Notes under the pieces: generated by a model
Database searches by the model: none
What the model was told of the DNA's origin: nothing
What the model saw: only the letters and a program-made list of their open reading frames with translations
Made by a program: the position numbers and the translations under genes
DNA from: Hyphomicrobiales bacterium
GTDB taxonomy: Bacteria; Pseudomonadota; Alphaproteobacteria; Rhizobiales; Rhizobiaceae
NCBI GenBank assembly: GCA_900465685.1
Contig: UEGR01000011.1
Location: 1-64,000 of the forward strand
Reading direction: 5' to 3'
DNA: 64,000 bases
Shown here: piece after piece, positions 1-9,243 of the stretch
How the letters are laid out: every line of letters begins with the position of its first letter
Numbering within the stretch: the first letter of the stretch is position 1

Positions 1-43
1 GTGGGTCCTTTCTGATCTTCAAGCCGGTTATTAAAGACCTTGC

Positions 44-1045
44 TTAAAGTTCAACCGCAGCCAGTTCCTGCAAACTATAGCTTGGCTCAACAGCAACCGT
101 ATTGCGCAGAGGCTGGCCAAACCCTTCAGCCACGATCTCGAAAACATCGCCTAGTTGGGTGTGAATTTTATCGGCAAATGAAAGCGTGGCTGTGCCGAAC
201 ATATGGACATGAACATCGCCCGGCTGACGGAAAATCCCGTATTTGAAATGGTGATATTCGAGATTGGCAATCGTGTGGGACATGTTCGCCTCACCAGACA
301 AAAACGACTTTTCCCATAGAACTCTGTCATCACGCAGAATGCGACTAGTCCCCCGAATATCCAGAGGCGCAGCACCAATCCGGATTTCGGGTCCCAAGGA
401 TGCTGGACGCAGCTTGGAATGGGCAAGCCAGAGATAGTTGCCCCGCTCCGTCACATGATCGGAGAACTCATTGGCCACGGCAAACCCCAAGCGCATCGGG
501 CGACCATCATCTGCGATAACGTAAATTCCCGCTATCTCCGGCTCTTCCCCAAAGTCCTGTGCGAATGCCGGCGAAACCAATGCAGCGCCCGGTGCAGCTA
601 GCGTGTGGCCGTTGCCTTTGTAAAACCATTCCGGCTGCACGCCTGGCTCACCTGCCAACGGTTTGCCGCCTTCAAGGCCCATACGGAACATCTTCATGGA
701 ATCCGTCAGTTCGGCTTCTTCCGTCATGACCTTGGCATGCATGCTGTCACGGGTCGCAGCCGACCCCAGATGGGTGAGCCCCGTACCGGTCAAATGTAAA
801 TGTGCAGGATCGAAATGAGTAATCGGCGGCAGGTAGAGGCCATCGGCGGCAAGCCTTTCCGGTTCAAACTGCGCTCCGAAGCCTTGTCCCTTGATCTGAT
901 TGACGAGGCTCCTGCCGCTTCTGGCCGCAGCAAGCGCCAGCTCGCGCACACCCGCCGCGCCGATGACTTCACGCGCTGGTTCGCCGTCCTCCCGTGCAAG
1001 AACGCCGATCGTTCCGTTCTCGTCCTGAATTTGAGATAACAACAT
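44..1045 (-). CDS. AraD1/GguC-family protein (FAH-like fold)
   Basis: 333 aa. Full-length similarity, by recognition, to the AraD1/GguC family, relatives of fumarylacetoacetate hydrolase that usually sit beside sugar or sugar-acid catabolic genes and act on 2-keto-3-deoxy acids or related enols. The middle (GxxPEWFYKGNG, then EEPEIAGIYVIADDG) and the C-terminal GDVHVHMFGTATLSF stretch are typical. An ATG at 1045 is preferred to the upstream TTG at 1051; the ribosome site is weak for both. It is the last gene of the region A array, 25 nt after the quinone-oxidoreductase-like gene, so it probably handles a late enolic or keto-acid intermediate. The exact reaction is not known. Confidence 0.85.
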   Translation of the reverse strand: MLLSQIQDENGTIGVLAREDGEPAREVIGAAGVRELALAAARSGRSLVNQIKGQGFGAQFEPERLAADGLYLPPITHFDPAHLHLTGTGLTHLGSAATRDSMHAKVMTEEAELTDSMKMFRMGLEGGKPLAGEPGVQPEWFYKGNGHTLAAPGAALVSPAFAQDFGEEPEIAGIYVIADDGRPMRLGFAVANEFSDHVTERGNYLWLAHSKLRPASLGPEIRIGAAPLDIRGTSRILRDDRVLWEKSFLSGEANMSHTIANLEYHHFKYGIFRQPGDVHVHMFGTATLSFADKIHTQLGDVFEIVAEGFGQPLRNTVAVEPSYSLQELAAVEL

Positions 1046-1070
1046 TTCCAAACTACCTTTTGCTGGAGCG

Positions 1071-2054
1071 TTACATGCTCAGGATCAGCTTGCCGAAATT
1101 GTCGGCAGCTTCCAGCATGCGATGTGCTTCCATTGCGTCATTGAAGGACAAAACCCCGTGGATGGTCGGCGCGATTACGCCCGATGCGAGAACCGGCAAC
1201 CAGCACTGCCGGAAACGCTCGACAACTTCGGCTTTCTCATCTGCCGAATGCGGTCGCAGGGTAAAACCACGTAGCTGCAGCATCTTGGTCAGAATAGCGG
1301 GCACATCAGCCTCGGCCTTTCCGTCGCTGAGCAGCCCCACGAATGTCATGCGGCCTCGCCAGCGTAAAAGTGCGATATGACGCGCCAGATATGCGGGGCC
1401 GACAAAGTCTTCGATCACATCGATGCCATCAGGGTAGATTTCGCGGGTTGCCTCTGCAAAATCGACCTCGCGATAATTCAGAACATTTGTTACGCCCCAA
1501 TCGCGCAGGCGGCGGGCCTTGTCCTCGCGCCCCACCGTTGTAATGATTTCAGCGTTTACATGTTGCGCCATGCGGATCGCAGTACTGCCAACGGCGCTAC
1601 CGCCCGCGTGAATCAGTACCCGCTCACCTGCCTTAAGGCGCGACAATTCGAATAAGGTCTCATGGGCCGTACAGAATGTTTCAATGACCGCAGCTGCCTG
1701 CACATCATCCCAGTCTGAAGGAACCACAACGACATGCCGCCAGTCGGCGACAGCATATTCTGCATAACCACCGCCGGAAAGAAGAGCTGCAACCCGCTTG
1801 CCGCGTAGATAATTTGGTACGTCGCCGCCCGTTTCGACAACCTCACCGCCGCATTCAACACCCAGCACGGGATTTGCGCCCGCAGGTAGTGGATAGACAC
1901 CTGCTCGCTGCATAGCATCAAGCCGATTGACCCCAACAGCGCCAACACGGATCAACACCTCATTCGCAGTCGGTGTCGGGCGCTCCACTTGCATAAAACG
2001 GAGCGCTTCCGGCCCACCCGGTTCCGGAGCATGACAGATTTTCATCATAGACAC
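1071..2054 (-). CDS. Zinc-free MDR dehydrogenase, quinone-oxidoreductase-like
   Basis: 327 aa medium-chain dehydrogenase/reductase of the QOR type. N-terminal GroES-like domain (GVECGGEVVETG near residues 65-76) and an NADPH-binding Rossmann segment around residues 145-160 (VLIHAGGSAVGSTAIRMA). The structural and catalytic zinc cysteines of alcohol dehydrogenases are absent, as in quinone and enoyl reductases. The GTG start at 2054 follows a good GGAGGAAA ribosome site; ATGs lie 6 and 9 nt downstream. Three nucleotides separate it from the upstream hydrolase gene, so it is cotranscribed. Likely reduces or oxidises an enone or ketone intermediate of the region A pathway. Confidence 0.88.
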   Translation of the reverse strand: MSMMKICHAPEPGGPEALRFMQVERPTPTANEVLIRVGAVGVNRLDAMQRAGVYPLPAGANPVLGVECGGEVVETGGDVPNYLRGKRVAALLSGGGYAEYAVADWRHVVVVPSDWDDVQAAAVIETFCTAHETLFELSRLKAGERVLIHAGGSAVGSTAIRMAQHVNAEIITTVGREDKARRLRDWGVTNVLNYREVDFAEATREIYPDGIDVIEDFVGPAYLARHIALLRWRGRMTFVGLLSDGKAEADVPAILTKMLQLRGFTLRPHSADEKAEVVERFRQCWLPVLASGVIAPTIHGVLSFNDAMEAHRMLEAADNFGKLILSM

Positions 2055-2057
2055 GGA

Positions 2058-2978
2058 TCAGTTTCCTCCAGTTTGCTCGGCAGGCTTGCGCATTTCGGCA
2101 TGGAACCATTGTTCCTGAATGAAGCGATACTCCCCTTCATATCCGCGCCTGACACGAGCAAAACCGGGAAAGTGGATATGCATTCCGCCAACAAGGAGGT
2201 CTTCATCGACACAGCGCTGCAGAATCCTGCGACGCGACAAAGCAGCAGCAGGCGTATCGGTGTCGAAAATCATCCCAACATCAGGATCGGCAAGCTGCAC
2301 CTCGGGCACATGAACAGTGTCGCCCCAAATGATCATTGCTTCACTGCGGGAGCGCAGAATGTAGCAGCTGTGTCCCGGCGTATGTCCAACGGATGGAACA
2401 GCAGCGATCCCAGGCAGAACTTCGCACTCAGCATTGAAAATGCGCACGTTATCAGCGAGATAAGGCGTTATCTGAATGCGTCCAGCATCAAAGTAAACGC
2501 GCTTCTGGCGCTCCGTAGCGCGAGCTTTTGCCTCGTCATCGAACCAATGCCGAATTTCCGCCTCATGAACATGAACAACCGCTTGCGGAAAAATTTTAGC
2601 GCCGGTTTCCGGATTGGTGAGACCATTGGAATGATCTGGATGGATATGGGTCAAAAGCACGTCAGTGACCGCTTCTGGCGCGATATCCAGCCGTGCGAGA
2701 AGTTCGGGCAATCGCCCGCAAGTTGGCCCCATGATGTCGCCCGAACCGCTGTCGATAAGGATAACCCGGCTGTCATACCGGACAAGAAACGCGTTGATCG
2801 AGACAACTGGAGGCGCGATCCGTGTCTCAGCTGTCAGAAACCGTTCCAGCCGCGCAGCATTGCCATCACGGAAAATATCGAAAGTGTCGTAGGCGACGTA
2901 GCCGTCGCAAAGCGTTGTGACCAACATATCGCCCAGCGGGCGATGATAAATAGCTGGTATCTGTTCGAAGCCGCTCAT
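2058..2978 (-). CDS. Metallo-beta-lactamase-fold hydrolase, copy 1
   Basis: 306 aa. Carries the dinuclear metal motif THIHPDHS (HxHxDH, from about residue 111), then GHTPGHS, a metal-ligand aspartate in WGDTVHVPE and a C-terminal MHIHFPGF. This is the layout of the lactonase / glyoxalase-II-like branch of the superfamily, with no signal peptide. Its start overlaps the last 4 nt of the upstream acyl-CoA synthetase gene, so the two are translationally coupled. A second, clearly related copy lies at 10301-11188 in the same array. Lactone or thioester hydrolysis is plausible from the family; the substrate is not determinable. Confidence 0.9.
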   Translation of the reverse strand: MSGFEQIPAIYHRPLGDMLVTTLCDGYVAYDTFDIFRDGNAARLERFLTAETRIAPPVVSINAFLVRYDSRVILIDSGSGDIMGPTCGRLPELLARLDIAPEAVTDVLLTHIHPDHSNGLTNPETGAKIFPQAVVHVHEAEIRHWFDDEAKARATERQKRVYFDAGRIQITPYLADNVRIFNAECEVLPGIAAVPSVGHTPGHSCYILRSRSEAMIIWGDTVHVPEVQLADPDVGMIFDTDTPAAALSRRRILQRCVDEDLLVGGMHIHFPGFARVRRGYEGEYRFIQEQWFHAEMRKPAEQTGGN

Positions 2979-4510
2979 ATCTGCCTGCCTTTCCCGACGA
3001 GTGCCGGTTGCGGCGTTTCAATGAGGTCGTAAAGCTCCGCAAGCCGACGGCGCAGTTCGGCGCGTGACAGTTTGCCGATTGCATTGCGCGGCAACTCATC
3101 AATGGCGACAAAAAGCCTTGGCCGCTTGTACGAGGTCATGCTGGCCAGTGCAGGGGCCAGACGCTCCTGCCAATCCGATGGTGGACATTCGGCAACCAAA
3201 GTGACTATTTCACCCCAATATTCCGACGGAAAGCCGAGCGCGATTATTTCGGTTTCGGGAAGTGCGGCGGCCAGCGCTCGCTCGACCTCATCTGGGGCTA
3301 CTTTGTAGCCGCCGGTTTTCATCATGTCGGACTGGCGTGCCACGAGAAAAAGACAGCCCGTCCGGTCAATCCTTCCTAGATCACCGGTATCGTGAAACTC
3401 TCCGGGCGCAAGCATCTTCAGGCCGCTAACCGTGATGTAGCCCCGAAACATATGCGGGCTATGCAGGAAAATATGCCCCGGCTCGCCGTCTCGAAGTACG
3501 CGACTTTCATCGTCGCGAATTTCAATCCGCACGCCCGTTGCCGCCCAGCCGACGCTCAGCCCCTCATCGGTGCTGACGTTTCCGGCATAGGCTTCGGCGG
3601 TCTCGGGAGGTGAGAGCACGGTGATGGGATTGAACATCTCGCTTTTCCCGTAGGTGACGCGGATGATCTCACCAAATTGCGCAACAGCCTTGTGATACAG
3701 CATCGGGGACAGAGGAGCCGTTCCTGTCAGGATCGTATGCAATTGCGGCTTGGCACTGTCGGTTTGTTCCAACGCCTCGGTCAACTTGGCGAGCACTGTC
3801 GGCGGCGCAAACATTTCAGTGATCGAACCTGACGCCAGAAGCGGCAGAACGGCGGCTGTATTCACACCATGCATCAGATGCACGCTCGCGCCTTCGGCAA
3901 GATAAGCGAAGGTCAGCAGTGAACTCCCATGCGAAAAGGGCGTCATCAAGAGAATGCGGTTTTGCCCGCCCGGACGAGTGGGAAGAACCGAACGCAAGAG
4001 AAGCCCCGCCGTCCAGCGTCCGAGATGGGTGTGGATAGCACCCTTAGCGGGCCCCGTGGTGCCACTTGTGAAAACGATACGGCTCGGCGTTTCCGGCTCC
4101 ACATCCGGCCACCCTTCCGCCGTCAGCGGGCGCGGTGCGCATTTGCGCACATCCTCCACCGCAACGCACGGCGTCAGCGTCGGCGTTGTCGCTTGGTCGA
4201 GAAGCACAATCCGAGTACCCGTGCAGGAGACCGCGTGATCGAACTCTTTCTGGCTGAGTACGGGATTAATCGGGACCTCTGTCGCTCCAGTCAGCGCAAC
4301 GGCATAGCTTGCCGCCGCTGCCAGCATCGAATTTTGAAAAACCGTTGCGATAAAATCGCCGGGACCAAAGCCAAGCGCACTCAGACAATCGGCAATGCCC
4401 GCCGCACGGTCAACAATCTCAGCGATTGTATGGCTACCCTCAGCATCAATGATGCCGACACGCTGACCATAGCGTCCGCGCATGGTCGCAAGTTCATTTC
4501 CCCAATGCAT
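2975..4510 (-). CDS. AMP-dependent acyl-CoA synthetase/ligase
   Basis: 511 aa ANL-superfamily enzyme. The P-loop-like core motif TSGTTGPAKG lies near residues 148-157; motif A5 reads YGKSE, followed by DTGDLGRID and the hinge region ending KTGGYKV. The C-terminal catalytic lysine is in PRNAIGKLSR. It should convert a free carboxylic acid plus ATP and CoA to the acyl-CoA in the cytoplasm. The array also has a CaiB/BaiF CoA-transferase, so there are two separate ways to make CoA thioesters, perhaps at two stages of the pathway or for two acids. Substrate unknown. Confidence 0.92.
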   Translation of the reverse strand: MHWGNELATMRGRYGQRVGIIDAEGSHTIAEIVDRAAGIADCLSALGFGPGDFIATVFQNSMLAAAASYAVALTGATEVPINPVLSQKEFDHAVSCTGTRIVLLDQATTPTLTPCVAVEDVRKCAPRPLTAEGWPDVEPETPSRIVFTSGTTGPAKGAIHTHLGRWTAGLLLRSVLPTRPGGQNRILLMTPFSHGSSLLTFAYLAEGASVHLMHGVNTAAVLPLLASGSITEMFAPPTVLAKLTEALEQTDSAKPQLHTILTGTAPLSPMLYHKAVAQFGEIIRVTYGKSEMFNPITVLSPPETAEAYAGNVSTDEGLSVGWAATGVRIEIRDDESRVLRDGEPGHIFLHSPHMFRGYITVSGLKMLAPGEFHDTGDLGRIDRTGCLFLVARQSDMMKTGGYKVAPDEVERALAAALPETEIIALGFPSEYWGEIVTLVAECPPSDWQERLAPALASMTSYKRPRLFVAIDELPRNAIGKLSRAELRRRLAELYDLIETPQPALVGKGRQI

Positions 4511-4525
4511 TTGGTCCTCCCGTGC

Positions 4526-5707
4526 TCACAGTACTTCCTCGGGAAAATGTTCAGGCCCAAGCGGGTCCTCATTGTTCGCCGCCAAGGCCCGGGACCATTT
4601 TTCCAACCACCAACCATAGGGTTCAGGCCAACTGGAAAAATCGCGTTCTACTCCCATCTCCCAGGCCACATGGCGCACCCAAAAAGGGTTGAACAGCATC
4701 TGGCGGCCGATACAGATCAAATCGGCCTTGCCCTCGCAGAGAATGGTTTCAGCATATTGGCCCGTGCGGATCATACCGACAGCGGCGGTTGGCATTCCTG
4801 CTTCGCGACGCAGTCTTTCAGACAGTGCCACCTGATAGCCCGGTCCCCGCGACAGGTTCGAGTTGGTCGCGCCAGCACGCATATTGCCGCCAGAGGAACA
4901 GTCGATGAGATCGACACCCGCAGCCTTCAGCGCTCGGGACAGCACGACGCTTTCGTCTTCGGTCCAGCCGCCGTCGATCCAGTCCGTCACCGAAAGCCTC
5001 GCAAAAAGCGGCATCGAATCCGGCATAATTGAGCGAAGCCGGTCAACCACCATCAGGGGCAGGCGCATTCGGTTTTCAAGATTACCGCCAAAACGGTCGG
5101 TGCGCTGATTGGCCAATGGCGAAAGAAAGCTCTGGAGCAGATAGCCATGCGCCAAATGTAGTTCGAGCAAATCAAACCCTGCGAGAATAGCCCGACGAGC
5201 ACCCGCTGCGTAGGCATCAACGATACCATCAATCTGCTGTTCACTCATTTCGACCGGCGTTAGCCAGCTTTCCGATAACGGAATGGGTGAAGCTCCCATC
5301 GGATAAAGCTGAATATCGCCCGCAGCCAGATTGCGCTCAGAAATCGGACCGTTACCTTCGTGCGCGCGCTGTTGCCCGCCCTTGCGCCCGCCATGACTGA
5401 TCTGGATTGCAGTCTTCGCGCCATAGCGTTTCATCTCGGAGACCAATCGCGCCATTGGCTCGATATGGCTGTCGGACCAAAGACCGGGATCGCCGTTGCT
5501 CACACGACCGGCGCGGGTCACGAAAGTCTGCTCCATGATGACAAGACCCGCGCCTCCCATGGCCATGCGTTCATAATGCGCGAACTGAAAGGGCGTCAGG
5601 CACCCGTCTTCAGCCGAATAAGTACCCATGGGCGAAACGACAATGCGATTTTTCAGAGTCACGCCGCGCACATGGTAGGGATGGAATAGAAGTGGTCCTT
5701 TTGTCAT
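4526..5707 (-). CDS. Old Yellow Enzyme-family NADH:flavin oxidoreductase, copy 1
   Basis: 393 aa single-domain FMN ene-reductase of the YqjM-like class. Substrate-anchoring histidines occur as HLAHGYL (about 184 and 187), followed by the FLSPLANQRTD and GGNLENR segments of the family. The active-site loop reads SPMGTYSAE: the tyrosine is kept, but the cysteine that tunes the flavin in YqjM (SPMCMYS) is a glycine at about residue 28. Ends 15 nt before the acyl-CoA synthetase start. A close paralogue is at 7933-9135. Expected to reduce an activated C=C bond (enone, enoate or butenolide). Confidence 0.92.
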   Translation of the reverse strand: MTKGPLLFHPYHVRGVTLKNRIVVSPMGTYSAEDGCLTPFQFAHYERMAMGGAGLVIMEQTFVTRAGRVSNGDPGLWSDSHIEPMARLVSEMKRYGAKTAIQISHGGRKGGQQRAHEGNGPISERNLAAGDIQLYPMGASPIPLSESWLTPVEMSEQQIDGIVDAYAAGARRAILAGFDLLELHLAHGYLLQSFLSPLANQRTDRFGGNLENRMRLPLMVVDRLRSIMPDSMPLFARLSVTDWIDGGWTEDESVVLSRALKAAGVDLIDCSSGGNMRAGATNSNLSRGPGYQVALSERLRREAGMPTAAVGMIRTGQYAETILCEGKADLICIGRQMLFNPFWVRHVAWEMGVERDFSSWPEPYGWWLEKWSRALAANNEDPLGPEHFPEEVL

Positions 5708-5721
5708 CTGGTATTCCGATC

Positions 5722-7104
5722 CTATCGGTTACCGGTCAATGCGAGCGTGTCACGCAAAACGTCGGCAATCGGAATATTCGCCCCGTCATCAAGCGCCGCG
5801 AAGAGTTTCGCGGCGTGATCACGCGCAACACCAACCGGGGCTCCAAGCTTGGTCAACCTGCGCTCGAACACATCCAGAGAACGTTCCTGTGTTTGATAGA
5901 TCAGATTGCGTGGCATTTCCTGAGAATGCGCTTCGCGTTCACTGCCATCCTTCATGGTCACCGTCAGCAGCGAATCCCACGCACCGTTAACCGCGTCGGG
6001 GATAACAGCCGTCTTGGCGATCAGATCGAGGACCAGCGGATCGTTGCGCAGCTCATTGCCCATGTCATAGGTGATGTCACCTTGCGACAGCATAGTCGCC
6101 ACTGCAAAAGCGGTGCTTGCCTGCGTCTGAACCAAACGTTCGTAAGGGCCCTTAAAGTTGGTGCCTGGATAGGCCGTGAATGGCTCCCAGAGTGTCACCT
6201 TGATGTCAGCAATCTCGCGCGGATCGATTTTGTCCAAGTAGAGCTTCTGCGCAGCCATGGCTGCTGCCATGTTGTCCCCGAGTGTTGCGTAGGGCTTCGC
6301 TTGTATGGAGTTCATGATCGCCGGATCGGGGGGCAGAGACCACACTTCCGGGGTGGCATCCATACCGGCCACTGTGGCCAGAAAACCTTTCGGACCATCA
6401 AGAGCCTGCGGCGCGCCCGTGACGCCTGCCTCGGCAAGACAGGCTGCAATCAGCCCGCCCTGTGCTGCGCGGCCATTCTGTACACGCCATTCATCGGCAC
6501 CAGCACGAACCGGTTCTAACGTGCCTGCGGTGGTGGATGCAGCGATCGAAACAGCGGAGCCTGCTTGTGTCGCATTTAATCCGAGAAGAGCAGCACTACC
6601 GGCAGCAGCAGCGATAGTGCCGAAGGTTGGGCTGGTGCGAAATCCGCGTGCAATCAGTTTTCGCGCGACGACCTCATCACGCCCGAGCCAGTTGATCACA
6701 CTATAGCCAGCGACCAGCGCGCGAAGCACGTCTTCAAGCGTCGCACCGTTGCGCTCACCAAGCGCGACAATAGCAGGGGGCACAAGCGAGCCGGGATGTG
6801 TCCAGGATTCATGGTCCGTGTCATCCTGAAAATGCGCATGAACCGCGACGCCATTGGCGAAGGCAGCTTCGCTTGCCGAAAAACGTGCGCCGGATATCCA
6901 TGCGGTCGCGGAATTGGGGGCACCCTCACCCAGCGGATACGACAAAGCAACCGCCGCCCGCGCAGTGGGTTCTGTGCGCGCCGAAAGTGCCAAACCCAAT
7001 GCATCGAGCAGGCAGATCAAAGCCTTTTCCCGAACGGAACGTTCCAGTATCAATGTGGAATAACTGGCAAGGTAGTCGCCAAGAATCTGGCTTGCGATTT
7101 TCAT
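5722..7104 (-). CDS. MmgE/PrpD-family protein, copy 1
   Basis: 460 aa, normal length for the MmgE/PrpD family, which includes 2-methylcitrate dehydratase, cis-aconitate decarboxylase and iminodisuccinate epimerase. The helical N-terminal domain contains HAHFQDDTDHES-WTHPGS (about residues 89-106), the place of the usual DFDD...HP active-site signature; the lid region carries KPYATLGDNMAAA. Members act on branched or tricarboxylic acids by dehydration, decarboxylation or epimerisation. It starts 49 nt downstream of the Asp/Glu-racemase-fold gene. A diverged second copy lies at 11243-12598. The reaction cannot be assigned from sequence. Confidence 0.9.
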   Translation of the reverse strand: MKIASQILGDYLASYSTLILERSVREKALICLLDALGLALSARTEPTARAAVALSYPLGEGAPNSATAWISGARFSASEAAFANGVAVHAHFQDDTDHESWTHPGSLVPPAIVALGERNGATLEDVLRALVAGYSVINWLGRDEVVARKLIARGFRTSPTFGTIAAAAGSAALLGLNATQAGSAVSIAASTTAGTLEPVRAGADEWRVQNGRAAQGGLIAACLAEAGVTGAPQALDGPKGFLATVAGMDATPEVWSLPPDPAIMNSIQAKPYATLGDNMAAAMAAQKLYLDKIDPREIADIKVTLWEPFTAYPGTNFKGPYERLVQTQASTAFAVATMLSQGDITYDMGNELRNDPLVLDLIAKTAVIPDAVNGAWDSLLTVTMKDGSEREAHSQEMPRNLIYQTQERSLDVFERRLTKLGAPVGVARDHAAKLFAALDDGANIPIADVLRDTLALTGNR

Positions 7105-7153
7105 AGTGTCCTTCTCCCAAAAGACGAATTTTTTATTGCGGTGGCCCTACCGC

Positions 7154-7906
7154 CTATCCGCGGCTGTAAAGCCAGGCACGGCTGGTTCCCATACCTGCCT
7201 TGCGCAGGCGCACGAGGCTCAAGGCATGGCTCCAGGCCGCAGCGAAAACATCCAGCACTGTCGCTTTGTCGATCTGTTTGAGGCCTTCGCGTGCCAGAAT
7301 TTCCGCCATCACGCCCTCGGCTGGAACAATAACTTCCGCCCCCCGCGCAATTAGCTCCCGCGCAGTTGCCGTAAACGTTTCAATTAATTGAGCGGGCTCG
7401 TCGCGCGCTGCAATAAGCTCATATTCGTCCATGCCGGGCGATAGCGCCGTGACCTCCAGGACCCGTGTTTCCAAATGATGCTTGGCCACCGAGAGCTTGG
7501 TCATGTAGGCAACATTCGGAGCGTTCGAAATCAGACCAATTTGTCCACCAAGCGAACAACCGGTCAGCAGAGCAGCTTCCGTCAGCGAAACAACCGGAAT
7601 ATCGACAGCCGTACGCATCTCTCGCAGATATGGCTCGCTAAATGACCCCATGATGAAGGCGTCATAGCCCTGCTTCTCTGCCTCGACAGCCTGCTCTACG
7701 ATAGGTGCAAGCACACGATGATAGAGATAGGCGTTGCCAAGAGCATCGCTTGGGCTCTGGTCGCCGTAAGTACCCTCCGGTAAGCCCTGAACACGCACTT
7801 CAGCCTCGCCATCCAGCAAATTGCGGGCATGGGCTTCTATACCGCGCTTGTAGGCGTCAATTCGGCTCAACTCATTGACCGATTGGTGCCAGAATTTCAT
7901 TGCCAT
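7154..7906 (-). CDS. Asp/Glu-racemase-superfamily protein lacking both catalytic cysteines
   Basis: 250 aa with the two-lobed fold of the Asp/Glu/hydantoin racemase superfamily. In racemases and maleate isomerase two cysteines act as acid and base. Here the first site reads MGSFSEPYL (about residues 87-94), where hydantoin racemases have a cysteine before F, and the second reads VPAEGVM (about 194-200), where they have LGCAGM. The only nearby cysteine, in LLTGCSLGG, is not at either site. A two-base racemase mechanism is therefore unlikely; a decarboxylase, isomerase or lyase role, or loss of function, is possible. It starts 26 nt after the upstream reductase gene and shares its transcript. 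Confidence 0.8.
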   Translation of the reverse strand: MAMKFWHQSVNELSRIDAYKRGIEAHARNLLDGEAEVRVQGLPEGTYGDQSPSDALGNAYLYHRVLAPIVEQAVEAEKQGYDAFIMGSFSEPYLREMRTAVDIPVVSLTEAALLTGCSLGGQIGLISNAPNVAYMTKLSVAKHHLETRVLEVTALSPGMDEYELIAARDEPAQLIETFTATARELIARGAEVIVPAEGVMAEILAREGLKQIDKATVLDVFAAAWSHALSLVRLRKAGMGTSRAWLYSRG

Positions 7907-7932
7907 GCTTTTTCCTCCCTAAGTTCTCCCGT

Positions 7933-9135
7933 TCAGGCGGAAGCTTGGCTCTTCACAGCTGCGGCGGTGGGAAACACCTCTGGTCCCATCGGCTTTTCGC
8001 CGTTGGACGAAAGTGCCCGGCCCCATTTTTCGAGCCACCAGCCATATTGCGGCGGCCAACCGGAGAAATCGCGATTAACGCCAAGCGCCTCGGCCGCATG
8101 ATGTGCCCAGAACGGATCAAACAGCGCCTGACGGCCCAGGCAAATCAGATCAGCACGGTCTTCCTGCAATATGGCTTCCGCGAATTCCGGCGTCCGGATC
8201 ATGCCGACAGCGGCAGTTGGAATGCCCGTTTCCTTGCGTATCTGCTCAGCGAAAGGCACCTGATAACCCGGACCACGACCAAGGCTGGAATTGGTAGCAC
8301 CGATGCGCAGATTGCCGCCGGAGGAACAGTCGACAAGATCGACACCCGAGTCGGACAATGCGCGCGCCAGAACGACACTGTCCTCCATCGTCCAACCACC
8401 ATCGATCCAGTCTGTGGCTGAAATGCGCGCGAGAAGCGGCATGGAATCAGGGATGACCTGCCTTACGGCGCGCACGACTTCCAGTGGAAAGCGCATGCGA
8501 TTTTCGAGACTGCCGCCATAGTCGTCAGTGCGCTGATTGGCGAGCGGCGACAGAAAGTTCTGCAAAAGATAGCCATGCGCCATATGGATCTCGATGAGGT
8601 CGAAACCTGCAAGCATCGCGCGTTTTGCTGCGGCGACAAAAGCCGACCGAAGGCCTTCAAGGTGATCCAGAGAAATCGGTTCCGGCGTCAGCCAGCCCTC
8701 GCCTAGTGGCAGCGCCGATGGCGCCAGTGGTACCCATTGTTCTTCCCCCATCGCCAGATCGCGTTCGGTCAAGGGTCCGTTACCGCGAATGGCTCGCTGC
8801 ATACTGCCCTTGCGCCCACCGTGATTCAGCTGAATGCCGGTCTTCGCACCATAAGATTTCATATGGCTGACAATCGACCGCATTCCAGCAATCTGGCTGT
8901 CATCCCACAGGCCCGGATCACCATTCGTCACGCGGCCACGTCGGGTGATAGAGGTCTGCTCCACCATGACCAACCCAGCGCCACCCATGGCAAAATTCGC
9001 GTAATGCGTATGGTGAAAGGGCTGCAATTGCCCGTTCTCCGCCGAGTAGGTTCCCATCGGCGAAATCACGATACGGTTTTTCAGCGTCACACCACGCAGT
9101 TTGAATTCGGAAAATAATCGGACATTCGTCGGCAT
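7933..9135 (-). CDS. Old Yellow Enzyme-family NADH:flavin oxidoreductase, copy 2
   Basis: 400 aa paralogue of the enzyme at 4526-5707, alike over the whole length with identical blocks such as SPMGTYSAE, AMGGAGLV, AHGYLLQ, FLSPLANQRTD and TDWIDGGWT. It too has glycine instead of the YqjM active-site cysteine while keeping HMAHGYL. The start at 9135 (MPTNVRLF) is chosen because GGAGGAG lies a few nt upstream; an in-frame extension to 9174 lacks such a site. The C-terminal tail ends in AAAVKSQASA, beyond the end of copy 1. Probably an ene-reductase acting on a stereoisomer or analogue of the copy 1 substrate (inference). Confidence 0.92.
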   Translation of the reverse strand: MPTNVRLFSEFKLRGVTLKNRIVISPMGTYSAENGQLQPFHHTHYANFAMGGAGLVMVEQTSITRRGRVTNGDPGLWDDSQIAGMRSIVSHMKSYGAKTGIQLNHGGRKGSMQRAIRGNGPLTERDLAMGEEQWVPLAPSALPLGEGWLTPEPISLDHLEGLRSAFVAAAKRAMLAGFDLIEIHMAHGYLLQNFLSPLANQRTDDYGGSLENRMRFPLEVVRAVRQVIPDSMPLLARISATDWIDGGWTMEDSVVLARALSDSGVDLVDCSSGGNLRIGATNSSLGRGPGYQVPFAEQIRKETGIPTAAVGMIRTPEFAEAILQEDRADLICLGRQALFDPFWAHHAAEALGVNRDFSGWPPQYGWWLEKWGRALSSNGEKPMGPEVFPTAAAVKSQASA

Positions 9136-9243
9136 TTTTGCTCCTCCACAAATTTCCCGGACCATGCCTGTCAAAAGGCATAGCTCTCCCGTTCCGCGAC
9201 CATGCGAGCGCGGATTGCATCATTCCCTGTTGGCGATTGCCGG

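Noticed and set aside
3929-5032. Plus-strand open frame of about 367 codons
   Set aside because: Antisense to the acyl-CoA synthetase and Old Yellow Enzyme genes, which have complete motifs.
7371-7386. Second LacI-type site around AAACGTTT at 7373-7380
   Set aside because: It is inside a coding region, only the 8-bp core is symmetric, and no promoter is visible next to it.
9164-9181. Small dyad ATGCCT/AGGCAT between the Old Yellow Enzyme copy 2 and LacI genes
   Set aside because: Only 6 bp of stem and no U-tract; too weak to call a terminator or operator.
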